DNA from: a virus
Direction: 5' to 3' (one strand)
DNA: 54,907 bases
Virus record (IMG/VR): IMGVR_UViG_3300042731_005307
Span: 1 to 54,907 of that record
In this document: piece after piece, positions 1-9,512 of the stretch
How the letters are laid out: each line of letters opens with the position of its first letter
Position numbering within the stretch: the first letter of the stretch is position 1
Program-made: the position numbers and the translations under genes
The notes under the pieces: model-generated
The model's input: only the letters and a program-made list of their open reading frames with translations
What the model was told of the DNA's origin: nothing
The model's database searches: none

Positions 1-2341
1 TTTTGAATTTATATTTTCTTAGATACTTATTTATATAAATCATACTTAGTAATAAACAATGAAAAGCACTCCCCTGGATCGGATAATTAGAGGCGTCCTT
101 TCTGTCCATTTTTTTTATAAGTTCAAAATTAGATAATGTTTTTATTGTCCCGGTTTTTTGATATGCTTTCCAATTATCATTTCTCCACTGATTATAAACA
201 GGAAATTTTTCATTCCATAATTTTTTTTCAACTTTTTGGACATGTTTATAAAATCCAGTACAATCCAAGATCTTACCATTTTTTATAATCAGCCTTCCTA
301 AACCATTTACTCCATTTTTTTTCAAATGGATTTTTGTTTCATTGTCTAAATCTTTCCAGATTGCTTCCGCGCACGACTTCCACCAGTCCCCATAAAACTG
401 CGGAAACACAAATTTATTTTTAGAAAGTTGTCTATGTTCTTTTGTTATTTCATTTTCTTTTAACAAAAATAATTCCATTGCCTGATCACGGTGCATGTCT
501 GTAGACGTGTCTTTTATATATTTAATCATGGCCGGATCTTTGTGATAACAGGCACCAATACGAACTTCAATTTGAGAATAATCAACCTCAGCTAGCTGCC
601 TTCCCGGACTTGGAATAATCCCTTTACGGGTATATTTTTTTGCACGCTCCTCATGTTTTGGTATGTTAGCAAAATTTGGATTGGAACAACTAGGGCGGTA
701 GGTGACTGTTGTATTTAAATGAAATGACGGATACATTTTTCCATTTACATTTTCCCGAATATATCCTTGTAAATAGGTGTCCCGTATTTTTTTTAATTTT
801 CTCCACTTAACTATTTTTTTAACGAACGGATATTTTATTTTTTCCAGTGCTTCTCCTGATACAGATTTATTCCCTTTTTTTGTTTTTATAATCGATTGAA
901 TATTTAAAATATCAAATAGTAAGTGCGGCAGGTCTTTATTGGACGTAAATTTAAATTCTTTTCTTCCGTCCCATTTTCCAACTTCCTTACTATTCATTAT
1001 ATCTTTTTCTATTTTGTCCATTTTTTTAGTTACGTGATTAACTGCTTTATTATAATATTCAGTATTTACACAAATCCCGTTTTGTTCTATTTCACAAAAT
1101 TCCAAAACTCCCTGATGTAGTAAATCGTACGATACAAAATCAATTGCACTCATATTTTTTTCTTGTTCTTTATATAAACACAAAGAAAACAAACTATCTA
1201 ACCCACAATATATCATTAACTTTCTCAAATCACATTCTTTTATGCGGTTAAAAGCATGTGACGATTTATCGCCTGATTCAAAAAAAGGCGATATTTCATC
1301 ATCATATCCCCTTATCCCATAATTGATATATACCTGATCTTTCAAACCGGTTATTCCTCGTCTGTTGTCGGCAATATGTGCCCCGATCATTGTGTCCCAA
1401 TACCAGCCCTTTGTTTTTGTTTTTAAAATAACCCTATACCATTTGTCTTCAAACTTCATGTTATGCGCTATTTTTTTTATTTTTTTATTTTTCAAAAACT
1501 TTTTAAATTCCTTTCTAAATTCTTTGTCTTTGAAAAATGGAAAAACAACAACCCTGTTAACAGACACAGCAATAGAAACACATATTATTTCATGTCCTTT
1601 TTTGTACGGAGCTTTGCCGGTTGTTTCGATATCATTTGCAGTAATTGTTCCATCCAAAATTCCCTGCATAAAAATAATTGCCTCAAACGGACTGTTTAAA
1701 ACTTCTACAAATTCTTCTATATCAGAATATACAGGAAATTCTCTATCATCTTCTATAGCAAACTTTAGTCCGCTTTTAAATTGTTTTTTTAAAAGATCAT
1801 CATTTTTGTTGCGGATCAAAAAAGACGGGTGATTTAATGGATATATCCAACAGCCCAATTTCTGATCAGGTATAGCATATCCATTCCATTTTTCTATTCC
1901 GGTTTCCCCTGTAAGAGATTGAAAGGCCGTACCGCCCAAAGCTATTATTTTGTCCGGCTTTTTTTCTTTTATAAACTTCATCAAGTTTGGATTGCAACAT
2001 CTGATTTCTTTAATAGTCGGTTTCCTGTTTCCAGGCGGCCGGCATGTAACTGCATTGGTTTTCCAAAAATCCTCATCAAGGGAATATCCCAGATTTTTCA
2101 AATGCTTTCTTAACTCCTGCCCGGATTCTCCAACCAGCTGCGTTCCTGTTTGGTCTTCTTTTTTGCCAGGAGCTTCAGCAACTACTAATATATTCAGTTT
2201 CCCAGAACCGGATGGCTTCATTTTTGGAGATTCACATTGTTCATTTAATCCACAACTACTACAAGTATACTCCGTTATTTTATTATTTTTCTTTTTAAAC
2301 TTTTTCTTTTTTTCTTTTTCATCATAAAAAAATCCATTCAT
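1..2341 (-). CDS. UDG-exonuclease-family A DNA polymerase fusion (3' end beyond window)
   Basis: Replicative DNA polymerase read leftwards; about 780 residues are visible before the window edge. Residues ~25-205 form a family 4/5-type uracil-DNA glycosylase: EAPGKKEDQTG, the cysteines of CSSCGLNEQC, TCRPPGNR and CCNP that would hold an Fe-S cluster, and HPSFL near residue 170. Residues ~235-420 form a DnaQ-like 3'-5' exonuclease with DIETTG (Exo I), AHNMKFED (Exo II) and YCGLD (Exo III). The family A palm/fingers follow, with motif A DYSQIEVRIG near 587 and the O-helix RQLSKNKFVFPQFYG near 640. Motif C (HD) must lie off the window. An N-terminal UDG-like domain on a phage polymerase is known from SPO1. 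The ATG abuts the clamp stop codon, so the two genes are coupled. Confidence 0.93.
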   Translation of the reverse strand, partial: MNGFFYDEKEKKKKFKKKNNKITEYTCSSCGLNEQCESPKMKPSGSGKLNILVVAEAPGKKEDQTGTQLVGESGQELRKHLKNLGYSLDEDFWKTNAVTCRPPGNRKPTIKEIRCCNPNLMKFIKEKKPDKIIALGGTAFQSLTGETGIEKWNGYAIPDQKLGCWIYPLNHPSFLIRNKNDDLLKKQFKSGLKFAIEDDREFPVYSDIEEFVEVLNSPFEAIIFMQGILDGTITANDIETTGKAPYKKGHEIICVSIAVSVNRVVVFPFFKDKEFRKEFKKFLKNKKIKKIAHNMKFEDKWYRVILKTKTKGWYWDTMIGAHIADNRRGITGLKDQVYINYGIRGYDDEISPFFESGDKSSHAFNRIKECDLRKLMIYCGLDSLFSLCLYKEQEKNMSAIDFVSYDLLHQGVLEFCEIEQNGICVNTEYYNKAVNHVTKKMDKIEKDIMNSKEVGKWDGRKEFKFTSNKDLPHLLFDILNIQSIIKTKKGNKSVSGEALEKIKYPFVKKIVKWRKLKKIRDTYLQGYIRENVNGKMYPSFHLNTTVTYRPSCSNPNFANIPKHEERAKKYTRKGIIPSPGRQLAEVDYSQIEVRIGACYHKDPAMIKYIKDTSTDMHRDQAMELFLLKENEITKEHRQLSKNKFVFPQFYGDWWKSCAEAIWKDLDNETKIHLKKNGVNGLGRLIIKNGKILDCTGFYKHVQKVEKKLWNEKFPVYNQWRNDNWKAYQKTGTIKTLSNFELIKKMDRKDASNYPIQGSAFHCLLLSMIYINKYLRKYKFK

Positions 2342-3358
2342 TTATTTGCCTTCCATCAAATCCACCATAAATGAATGGAAAAAATTATCACTGATAAATA
2401 TAAACCTATCATCAATAATTGTAAACTTCATAGATAAATTTAAAATGTCTAACAAAAATACCGGGTTTATTTTAAATTCAAAATCAATTCCAATATCAAG
2501 CTTTATATCACTTTCAATCCACCCCTTTGTATTTTTTGCCTTACATTTCATACTATTATTTTGTATTTTTATTTCTATTCTTTTATCTACATCAAACTCC
2601 CCCTCTGCAAGAGTAGAAACAAGTTTAATTGTATTTTTAATATCATCAGGAAATGTATAAAAAATATTTTTTTTATCCAAAATAAAAAATTGATTTATAT
2701 CAGGAAAATCCCCAGACACAATTCTTGAATGAAAAATTGTTCCGTCATCATTTTTAAAGTGCACCATATTTTTTTCTAAAAAATATTTTTTTGTTTTGTG
2801 TTTACATAAAAATTTTGCAGAAATTAACGGAAGCAAAAATTCGTCCATTTTTTCTTCCAATAAAAATTTACTGATCCTTAAATTATCAGTACTGGTAATC
2901 ATATTATCATGTATGTGTATATTATTATACACATACATATAATCATCTTTTGCAGCAGAAAAAATACACAGACCAACTCCCATATTAAAATTATCCGGCA
3001 CTTTTTTCCATTTATAATTAACATCAATAAATTTTTTATTTTCTTCTTTTACTTCATTGCAAATTATCTTGGCCTTTGTATTGCCGGATTTTATCAACAA
3101 AAAATCATCTTTTATTTTCATATTTATTTTTTCAGCAGATATTCCGTTTATGATTTTAATCATTTCATCAACACCCAGCACAGCCGATAAATCAATATCA
3201 AACGGGATCTCAAATGCATATTCTTCATTCACAATAAATATTTTATCATTATCAAAAATAAATTTGCTAAACACATCACTCACTATATTATTTTTTTTCG
3301 ATACATAAGCAAACAGAGTATTTAATACATTTTTTAATTCATCAGTTTTAATTTCCAT
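2342..3358 (-). CDS. DNA polymerase sliding clamp (beta-clamp-like)
   Basis: 338 residues, close to the usual DnaN length, placed directly upstream of the polymerase. The segment FHSRIVSGDFPDINQFF matches the conserved beta-clamp stretch ending in FPDY, and the alternating charged/hydrophobic strands fit a three-domain clamp. It would encircle DNA and tether the phage polymerase. Start ATG has an AGGAG ribosome site. Identity is by motif and neighbourhood; overall similarity to DnaN looks weak, so this is a diverged phage clamp. Confidence 0.75.
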   Translation of the reverse strand: MEIKTDELKNVLNTLFAYVSKKNNIVSDVFSKFIFDNDKIFIVNEEYAFEIPFDIDLSAVLGVDEMIKIINGISAEKINMKIKDDFLLIKSGNTKAKIICNEVKEENKKFIDVNYKWKKVPDNFNMGVGLCIFSAAKDDYMYVYNNIHIHDNMITSTDNLRISKFLLEEKMDEFLLPLISAKFLCKHKTKKYFLEKNMVHFKNDDGTIFHSRIVSGDFPDINQFFILDKKNIFYTFPDDIKNTIKLVSTLAEGEFDVDKRIEIKIQNNSMKCKAKNTKGWIESDIKLDIGIDFEFKINPVFLLDILNLSMKFTIIDDRFIFISDNFFHSFMVDLMEGK

Positions 3359-3372
3359 ATATAATTTTCTCC

Positions 3373-3717
3373 TTAATTATAATCATTTTTTAAATCTTCC
3401 AAAGAATAATATATTTTTAATTTTAATTCCTTTGCCATTTCAATTTCTTTTTTGGTTCCAATACTATTTTCCCATCCTGGAACCAACAACACACAATCAG
3501 AAACTTCCAACCAAGCAAGGGAATAATTATAAAACATATCAACTGTATATTCAAAATCAGGATCATGTATAATAAAATCCTTATCATGCCACGGACAAAA
3601 CCCCGCTTTAAAAACCTCTAAAGACAATTTTTCTCCCTTTCCAATATTTTTTAATACATCTAAAACATTGCATGCACTATACGCTCCAGCAACATAAACC
3701 CTAATATTATTATACAT
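3373..3717 (-). CDS. DUF4406/nucleoside deoxyribosyltransferase-like protein
   Basis: 114 residues. It opens with VYVAGAYSA and carries LVPGWENSIGTKKEIEMA, the two hallmarks of the small phage DUF4406/nucleoside 2-deoxyribosyltransferase-like fold (nucleotide-binding loop, then a late acidic catalytic helix). It may act on nucleotides or bind them; the substrate cannot be read from sequence. It sits in the replication operon between clamp and helicase-methylase, which fits a nucleotide-metabolism role. Confidence 0.6.
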   Translation of the reverse strand: MYNNIRVYVAGAYSACNVLDVLKNIGKGEKLSLEVFKAGFCPWHDKDFIIHDPDFEYTVDMFYNYSLAWLEVSDCVLLVPGWENSIGTKKEIEMAKELKLKIYYSLEDLKNDYN

Positions 3718-3730
3718 ATATAATTTTCTC

Positions 3731-5980
3731 CTAAAAAAATTTTTTTCTCATTTTTTCATTTACCGCCAATTTAATATTTTTTTTTGCTTCTTCATAGTAA
3801 GAACTTTTTAGTTCTATCGCATATGCCAACCTATTTAGCAATAACGATTCATACGGCGTACTGCCAATCCCGGAAAACGGATCTAATACAATATCCCCTT
3901 CAATCGACCACAACTGTAATGCACGATGTATAACATCCAGCTGCAATGGACAGATATGTTTTTCATCATTTTCATCTTTTGCATTTCTAAACTGCAATGT
4001 ATTAGACGGGTTTATATCCATCCACACAGGACTGGCATACCGCTGCCAGATCTCAATAGACATATTTTTATTTCCGAAAAATTTATCTTCACCACAATAA
4101 TGATCAAACTCCCCGGCAACAGGTTTTTTATTTTCACCTGGTTTACGGAATGTGATTAAATAATCAGGAAGTCCCTGCCGGCACATAGTAGAATCTTTTT
4201 TTATTTGCTTGTGCAACAGCCCAAGCGCTTTTGTTCTTTGCATCGCAACAACAGGATTTTTCCAGATACAAACCTCTGAATGATAAATAAACCCTTTTTC
4301 TTTAAATAAATTAATAATATCTCCTCTGAAATCATACAAACCAATATATCCGTCAAATTGTTTTCTTGTGGGAATATTCATACAATGCACAGAAACATTG
4401 CGCCCGCTTTCAATCACCCGGTACAGTTCATCAACCAAAAAAGAAAAATGCTGAAAAAACTGTTTATAATTTTTACTGTTGCCCATATCTTCAATGTGAT
4501 CACTATATGTATACAAGCTGGCAAAAGGCGGACTGAAAATACTATAGCCAATACTTTCACTTTTTATGTCTTTAATTTTTTGAACACAATCACCCTTCAC
4601 CAAAATACAATCATCAATTGTAAATACATCAGTATCATTTGCCAACTTTATTTTTTTGTTCCTTTTTTTATTAACAACTTTTTTCATTTCGTCCCTCATC
4701 ATGTTAAATGTTTTTTCCTTTCTTTTTATTATTGCTATTACATTGTGCATTGTGTCTGTAGTTATAATATGTATATGTACTTTTTCTTTTTGACCAAACC
4801 GGTAACTACGCCGAACCGATTGATATAATTTTTCAAAACTAAAATCAAGCCCGGCATGTATTTGAATATGACAATGCGAATAATCTAAACCCATACCGGC
4901 AATACTTTCTTTTGTAATAAGTATTTTAAATTTTTTATTTAAAAATCCTATCAGATTTTTTTCTTTTTTTTGTATTGGATCACTGCCTCTGACCTCTCTA
5001 TAATCATAGCCATTCAAAATATTTTTTAAATAGTCAGCCTCAGCATTTTGTTTTACCCATACAATAATAAATTCATTTTTGTTGCCATCAATAATTTTTT
5101 TAACTTCATTCATTCTGATTTCAATTGTTCTTCGCAATTCCTTGTTAAACGAAGTTGCATTAACAGCAAAATCATTAAATAACAATCCATTATTTTTTTT
5201 CGGTGTTTTTATTTTTATTTCATTATATTGTATATCCGGCAATTCATACATTTTAGATTCATTTTTAAAACCCAAATCAGCCGGATTAGTATATACAACC
5301 GCCCATTCACCTACCCAGGAATAAAAATCATTTTTTGCATGATTTTTTAAAATCCAGTTTGATGTGTTCCCACCATCATGAACAAAAAACATTGCCAGCA
5401 TTTCACTATAAGACATTTCATTTAAAAATTCAGAATGATTTCCAAGTTCCATAAGATCATTCGGGGACGGTGTAGCCGTAAGTGCCAATTTGTATTTTAC
5501 ATCTTTACAAACATCAATTATTTTATTTCTCATTTTTCCACAAAAAGATTTTAAAATACTACTTTCATCTAATGCAATACCAACAAAATCATTAATATTT
5601 ATATTATCAATTTGCTCATAATTAGAAATATAAATTGCCGGAGCATTTATTTCATCAAAATGTTGTAATTTGTTGACAATAACATTAAATGTATTTTTTC
5701 CTTTTTGTATTGTTTGTGCATTAACTCCCAAAGGGGCAAATATCAAAACATTTTTTTTTGTTTTTTTAACAACCTCTTCTGCCCAGGATAATTGTATTGC
5801 TGTTTTGCCTGTCCCTGTTTCTCCAAACACAGCAAACTTGCCTTTTTTCAAAGACAAAGAAACAATGTATTTTTGAAATTTATATAAAACCGGGTTTATA
5901 TTTTCAACACCAATATCAAACCCACAATTATCAATTTTTTTAATTTTGCTTTTTAAAAAATCTATATATTCTTCAGCCAT
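3731..5980 (-). CDS. SNF2/SF2 helicase fused to N4/N6 DNA methyltransferase
   Basis: 749 residues in two parts. Residues ~30-440 are an SF2 helicase: Walker A GETGTGKT (53-60), DESS (138-141), TATPSP (168-173) and motif VI QSVRRSYRFGQ (~386-396). Residues ~460-745 are a class-beta amino-methyltransferase with the catalytic SPPF motif (~490) preceding the SAM-binding DPFSGIGST (~708). SPPF is typical of N4-cytosine or N6-adenine methylases. The protein probably translocates on DNA and methylates a base, protecting phage DNA. Its start overlaps the end of the C5-methylase by 19 bp. Target site is unknown. Confidence 0.88.
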   Translation of the reverse strand: MAEEYIDFLKSKIKKIDNCGFDIGVENINPVLYKFQKYIVSLSLKKGKFAVFGETGTGKTAIQLSWAEEVVKKTKKNVLIFAPLGVNAQTIQKGKNTFNVIVNKLQHFDEINAPAIYISNYEQIDNININDFVGIALDESSILKSFCGKMRNKIIDVCKDVKYKLALTATPSPNDLMELGNHSEFLNEMSYSEMLAMFFVHDGGNTSNWILKNHAKNDFYSWVGEWAVVYTNPADLGFKNESKMYELPDIQYNEIKIKTPKKNNGLLFNDFAVNATSFNKELRRTIEIRMNEVKKIIDGNKNEFIIVWVKQNAEADYLKNILNGYDYREVRGSDPIQKKEKNLIGFLNKKFKILITKESIAGMGLDYSHCHIQIHAGLDFSFEKLYQSVRRSYRFGQKEKVHIHIITTDTMHNVIAIIKRKEKTFNMMRDEMKKVVNKKRNKKIKLANDTDVFTIDDCILVKGDCVQKIKDIKSESIGYSIFSPPFASLYTYSDHIEDMGNSKNYKQFFQHFSFLVDELYRVIESGRNVSVHCMNIPTRKQFDGYIGLYDFRGDIINLFKEKGFIYHSEVCIWKNPVVAMQRTKALGLLHKQIKKDSTMCRQGLPDYLITFRKPGENKKPVAGEFDHYCGEDKFFGNKNMSIEIWQRYASPVWMDINPSNTLQFRNAKDENDEKHICPLQLDVIHRALQLWSIEGDIVLDPFSGIGSTPYESLLLNRLAYAIELKSSYYEEAKKNIKLAVNEKMRKKFF

Positions 5981-7026
5981 TGATCATAAATCCTTTTTGA
6001 TATATTTGCCATCATAACAGGTGGAACAGACATCCCACACACATAATTAATATTTGCATTGCAAAAATTATAATCTAATGGAAACGTTGATCCTTTTATA
6101 ATTTCAGTTTCACTAACCTTTAAAGGTTTATGAAACAAACACAATGCGTTTTTCCCGGTAGACGGTATAACTGGCATAACATTTTCTTTGTAAACATATT
6201 GCAATGGAAAATTACTTGCTTTCATTCCAATTCTTTTTTTAGTGCGAAACATAACCTTTTCCCCATATTTTCTATGTTTCCAAATATCATAATTATGTTT
6301 TGTTATTTTGTCTCCATTTTCATCCATTATTTTTTCAAAAAAAATCGTATCAAAATTAAAATCTAAATCCAGTACCGGTTTTTTTATATGCATGCCAGTA
6401 TGTTTAATATTTTTAATCAAATCTTTCCGTATTGCATAAAATATAACACGCCGCCGAACTTGAGGAACTCCCATCAAAGAAGAATCCAATAATTTAAAAT
6501 CAACAAAATAATTAGCTGCATCAAATGCATACAATATATTTTTCATATATTTTTTTGCCATGCCAAGCAAAATACCATGAACATTTTCAGCCACTACAAC
6601 TTTTGATTGTAATTTTTTTGCCAAGTCAATAAAATCAAAAAACAATGTATCAAGGATTTGCTTTTCCATTCCCTCTCTAAATTGTTTTTCTTTGCCCCAA
6701 TCCCTATGCCGATTGCCGGCAATAGAAAAAGAAGAGCATGGCGGACTGCCGTCTAATATATCAAGATCATATAAAGCATCAGGCAGATTATTTCTAATTT
6801 TAAATTTTTGTATTGGTTCTACATATGAATATTTTGGATTGTGATTTTGAATATAACATTCAGCCATTTTTTTATCCACTTCATTAAATCCAATAACATC
6901 AAACCCAGCTAGTTTATATCCCATTGTTGAACCGCCACCACCAGCAAAACCGGAAAAAACTTTTCCCTTATCTTTTTTAAAGTCAGCATTTTTTAAATGC
7001 CAAATATAATCATATTCACTTTTCAA
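5962..7026 (-). CDS. DNA cytosine-5 methyltransferase
   Basis: 354 residues with all the core C5-MTase motifs: FSGFAGGGG (motif I, ~24), GSPPCSSF with catalytic Cys97 (motif IV), AENVHG (motif VI, ~146) and GVPQVRRR (motif VIII, ~187). It transfers a methyl group from SAM to C5 of cytosine, probably for restriction evasion. The only in-frame start ahead of motif I is TTG at 7026, overlapping the upstream gene by 11 bp; this start is inferred. Recognition sequence is not predictable. Confidence 0.93.
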   Translation of the reverse strand: MKSEYDYIWHLKNADFKKDKGKVFSGFAGGGGSTMGYKLAGFDVIGFNEVDKKMAECYIQNHNPKYSYVEPIQKFKIRNNLPDALYDLDILDGSPPCSSFSIAGNRHRDWGKEKQFREGMEKQILDTLFFDFIDLAKKLQSKVVVAENVHGILLGMAKKYMKNILYAFDAANYFVDFKLLDSSLMGVPQVRRRVIFYAIRKDLIKNIKHTGMHIKKPVLDLDFNFDTIFFEKIMDENGDKITKHNYDIWKHRKYGEKVMFRTKKRIGMKASNFPLQYVYKENVMPVIPSTGKNALCLFHKPLKVSETEIIKGSTFPLDYNFCNANINYVCGMSVPPVMMANISKRIYDQWLKNI

Positions 7027-7615
7027 ATTTCATTATCCCATCATCATCAATAACAACCAAATTATCAAAAATATTATATTTAGGGTTTTTCACACAGGAA
7101 AGCAAATCAGAAATTCTTTTTTTTGGTATCTTTCCATCAAAACGATCAAACAACTCCTCCCTGATTTCTTTTTGTGTGTAATCTGCCTCTTCTAAAAGTT
7201 TTGCCAGTTCATTACTCAAATCACTGCTTTTTTTTCGGTATTTATTTTTTTGGGATTTTTTAATTTCTTTTTTATCTGTTTTTGGTTTTGCAGATTTTGG
7301 TTTTTCATTTTTTTTAGATTTTTTAATCGGTGCTTTTTTTTGCTTTTTAGATTTTTTATTGGAAACCGGTTTTTTGGTAACTGGTTTTTTAGACGGGACA
7401 ATTTTTATTCCTGCCGGTATATCAATTTCCAATTCTGTAAAAGTATCAACTGTAGATTTTTGTAATTTGTCGCCGTCTTCCAAAATGACAGCCGCCTCTT
7501 CCAATTCTGCAATCAAAACATCCTCGCCATATTTTTCAGCTTCATCCAGCGATATATCAAAATCCACTCCCAGCTCTGAAATATCCTTAATTGCTGCAAT
7601 TATTTGTTTTTTCAT
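7016..7615 (-). CDS. Lysine-rich protein with C-terminal helix-turn-helix-like domain
   Basis: 199 residues, not assigned to a named family. There is an acidic N-terminal part (1-60), a very basic low-complexity linker (~75-130, mostly Lys with Pro/Ser), and a compact C-terminal part with DYTQKEIREELFDRF then RISDLL, which reads like a winged-helix fold. The design (basic tail plus helix-turn-helix) suggests DNA binding or a nucleoid-like role. First gene after a promoter at 7645-7673, with an AGGAG ribosome site. Confidence 0.55.
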   Translation of the reverse strand: MKKQIIAAIKDISELGVDFDISLDEAEKYGEDVLIAELEEAAVILEDGDKLQKSTVDTFTELEIDIPAGIKIVPSKKPVTKKPVSNKKSKKQKKAPIKKSKKNEKPKSAKPKTDKKEIKKSQKNKYRKKSSDLSNELAKLLEEADYTQKEIREELFDRFDGKIPKKRISDLLSCVKNPKYNIFDNLVVIDDDGIMKFEK

Positions 7616-7644
7616 TTATTTCTCCTTTTGTTATTTATAATTAT

Positions 7645-7673
7645 ATTATACGTTTTTATGAAAAAAAAAGAAA
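7645..7673 (-). promoter_or_regulatory. Sigma70-like promoter, minus strand
   Basis: On the minus strand TTTCTT and TATAAT are separated by 17 bases. The segment ACGTATAATATAA is shared exactly with the promoter at 38677-38705. It would drive the lysine-rich protein, both methylases, clamp and polymerase. Confidence 0.6.
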
Positions 7674-7680
7674 ACTTTTT

Positions 7681-9075
7681 TTAAAAAAGAACATCTTTCT
7701 CCCACCGGCTATCCAGGTATGCCTTCCCTATCCCGTATTGGTATGCCACTAACACTTCCTCACCGACAAAAAATTCCTCTTCCCGGACAACTAGAGATCC
7801 CAAACGCATAACATTATTTTCTTTATTTTCTTTGCTCTGATTTAATGCTATCATATGTGTTACATGCGCCAACTTTCTAATATCTTCAGCAACTCCCTCT
7901 TCATCAATGTCTTTTTTAAATGTAGACCGGTTACCCTGGCTGGCAGTTACCACAATACAATTTATTTCTTGAGCAAGTCCCCTAGCAGTAGACCAGGTAT
8001 AATCAATTGCATGCCGTATTTCACGTGGGGAACTGGGTTCAGGTTTTAAAATATCCAAATAGTCTATAACAATTACATCAGGGTAAAATTTAGTATAGTG
8101 AGCTGCATTTTGTATTTCATTTTTTATCATATCTAAATTCACACTCCGGGACGGGTAACAAACAATATTTAATTGCCCCTGTCCAATCATCACCTCTAAT
8201 TTTTTTGCTTTCTCAATTACCTTTTTTACACTCAGCCCTTTTCTTTTTTCAAATGTATGCCGTAATTCATTTTTCTCTGTAAAAAACGGTATCTGTATTT
8301 CATGTCTTTCTTTTTTGCTTTGTCCATGCATTCCCTGGTGTATGCGCTGCAACAATTGTTTCTCCGGCATTTCCATACTCACAAATAAAACTTTAAGCTG
8401 CTTGAACAATGAGCGAACTGCAAAATCAATCAGCCACCAGGATTTTCCCCTTTTTGCAGGCGCAATAAAACTAAAAAAATCACCTCTACATACTGGGCCT
8501 ACCAACTCTCCCAACGCCCCGGGAAAACTAAATATTTCATTATCATCCTGCATCAAACTAGAAATTATTTTTTTATGGTCTTTTATGACATCTATATAAT
8601 TAGAATGTAATTTTTCTATCCTGCTATGAGACGATAACAACAACTCCGCTTTTCCAATTTCATTTTGAATCAAATACACATCCAAATCATCCCGCAATAA
8701 TTCCATGTTGCGTTTTTTTAAATAAAATTCCGCGGAATCAATTAAATATTTTTCATTAAAATTTTCTAATTCTGTATATCGCTTATTGAGCTGAATTAAA
8801 AAATCTTCTATCAACTCAATCATTTCATCTTTCAGTTTACCTTTTCGTTTTTCTTGTTTAAATATTTTTTCTATATCCTGAAAAGGTGCTTTATTATATT
8901 TTTTATAATATGCAACACACCACCCAGCTATTTTTTTAATATAACTGATTTGAATGTATGACAAATCCAATATAGGAAATATTTCCCGGATAAACCTGTC
9001 TGAAACAATCAGTCCTATTAACAAATCCTTTTCCGGCTCTGAATCAATTTTCTTTTTGATTATTTTCATATTCAT
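7681..9075 (-). CDS. DnaB-like replicative helicase
   Basis: 464 residues, the usual DnaB length. An N-terminal helical domain precedes the RecA-like ATPase. Walker A is APAKRGKSWW (~205-214, first glycine replaced by alanine as in many DnaB proteins). VLFVSMEMPEKQL follows, and Walker B VIVIDYLDIL lies near 345. It unwinds the fork with the primase at 11.4-12.3 kb. Its ATGA overlaps the YopX gene stop. Confidence 0.88.
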   Translation of the reverse strand: MNMKIIKKKIDSEPEKDLLIGLIVSDRFIREIFPILDLSYIQISYIKKIAGWCVAYYKKYNKAPFQDIEKIFKQEKRKGKLKDEMIELIEDFLIQLNKRYTELENFNEKYLIDSAEFYLKKRNMELLRDDLDVYLIQNEIGKAELLLSSHSRIEKLHSNYIDVIKDHKKIISSLMQDDNEIFSFPGALGELVGPVCRGDFFSFIAPAKRGKSWWLIDFAVRSLFKQLKVLFVSMEMPEKQLLQRIHQGMHGQSKKERHEIQIPFFTEKNELRHTFEKRKGLSVKKVIEKAKKLEVMIGQGQLNIVCYPSRSVNLDMIKNEIQNAAHYTKFYPDVIVIDYLDILKPEPSSPREIRHAIDYTWSTARGLAQEINCIVVTASQGNRSTFKKDIDEEGVAEDIRKLAHVTHMIALNQSKENKENNVMRLGSLVVREEEFFVGEEVLVAYQYGIGKAYLDSRWEKDVLF

Positions 9076-9512
9076 TTTTCCTCTTTTAACAATTCCGGAT
9101 TTTCATATATATTACCTATCACTTCACAATCAAAAAAATCACCAAACGAAGAATATCTATAATTTTCCATTTTTTCTTTTATAATTGCCCGATACTCAGA
9201 CACATCACAAGTAGTATCTATTACTAATTCAACAACAGCCTTAAATCTTTTAAATTTTGCGTTAACAGAATAAGGACGGGTAGAATAAGTTTGAGTAAGT
9301 ATAATATCCCCTTCATAAATTTTTTTACCGTTTTTATCTTTTAATCCGGTATATTGCAATATTTCATAATCGTTTGTTTCGTTCCAATCATTATTCTCAA
9401 AATCAAACTCATAAATTTTACTGTCACGAAAATCCATAAGCAAATCAGCCGGGCCTCCACGAAACATTTTTTTTGTTTTTTTATTCCAAGCTTTACATTT
9501 CAAGGTACTCAT
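9072..9512 (-). CDS. YopX family protein
   Basis: 146 residues. CKAWNKKTKKMF near the start, LQYTGLKDKNGKKIYEGDII in the middle and CEVIGNIYENPELL at the end are the conserved features of the YopX family, small phage proteins of unknown function first seen in SPbeta. It overlaps both neighbours in the replication operon. Confidence 0.85.
   Translation of the reverse strand: MSTLKCKAWNKKTKKMFRGGPADLLMDFRDSKIYEFDFENNDWNETNDYEILQYTGLKDKNGKKIYEGDIILTQTYSTRPYSVNAKFKRFKAVVELVIDTTCDVSEYRAIIKEKMENYRYSSFGDFFDCEVIGNIYENPELLKEEK

Noticed and set aside
2346-3308. Plus-strand frames within the clamp gene
   Set aside because: Phe/Ile-rich shadows of the minus-strand gene, typical of antisense reading of AT-rich coding DNA.
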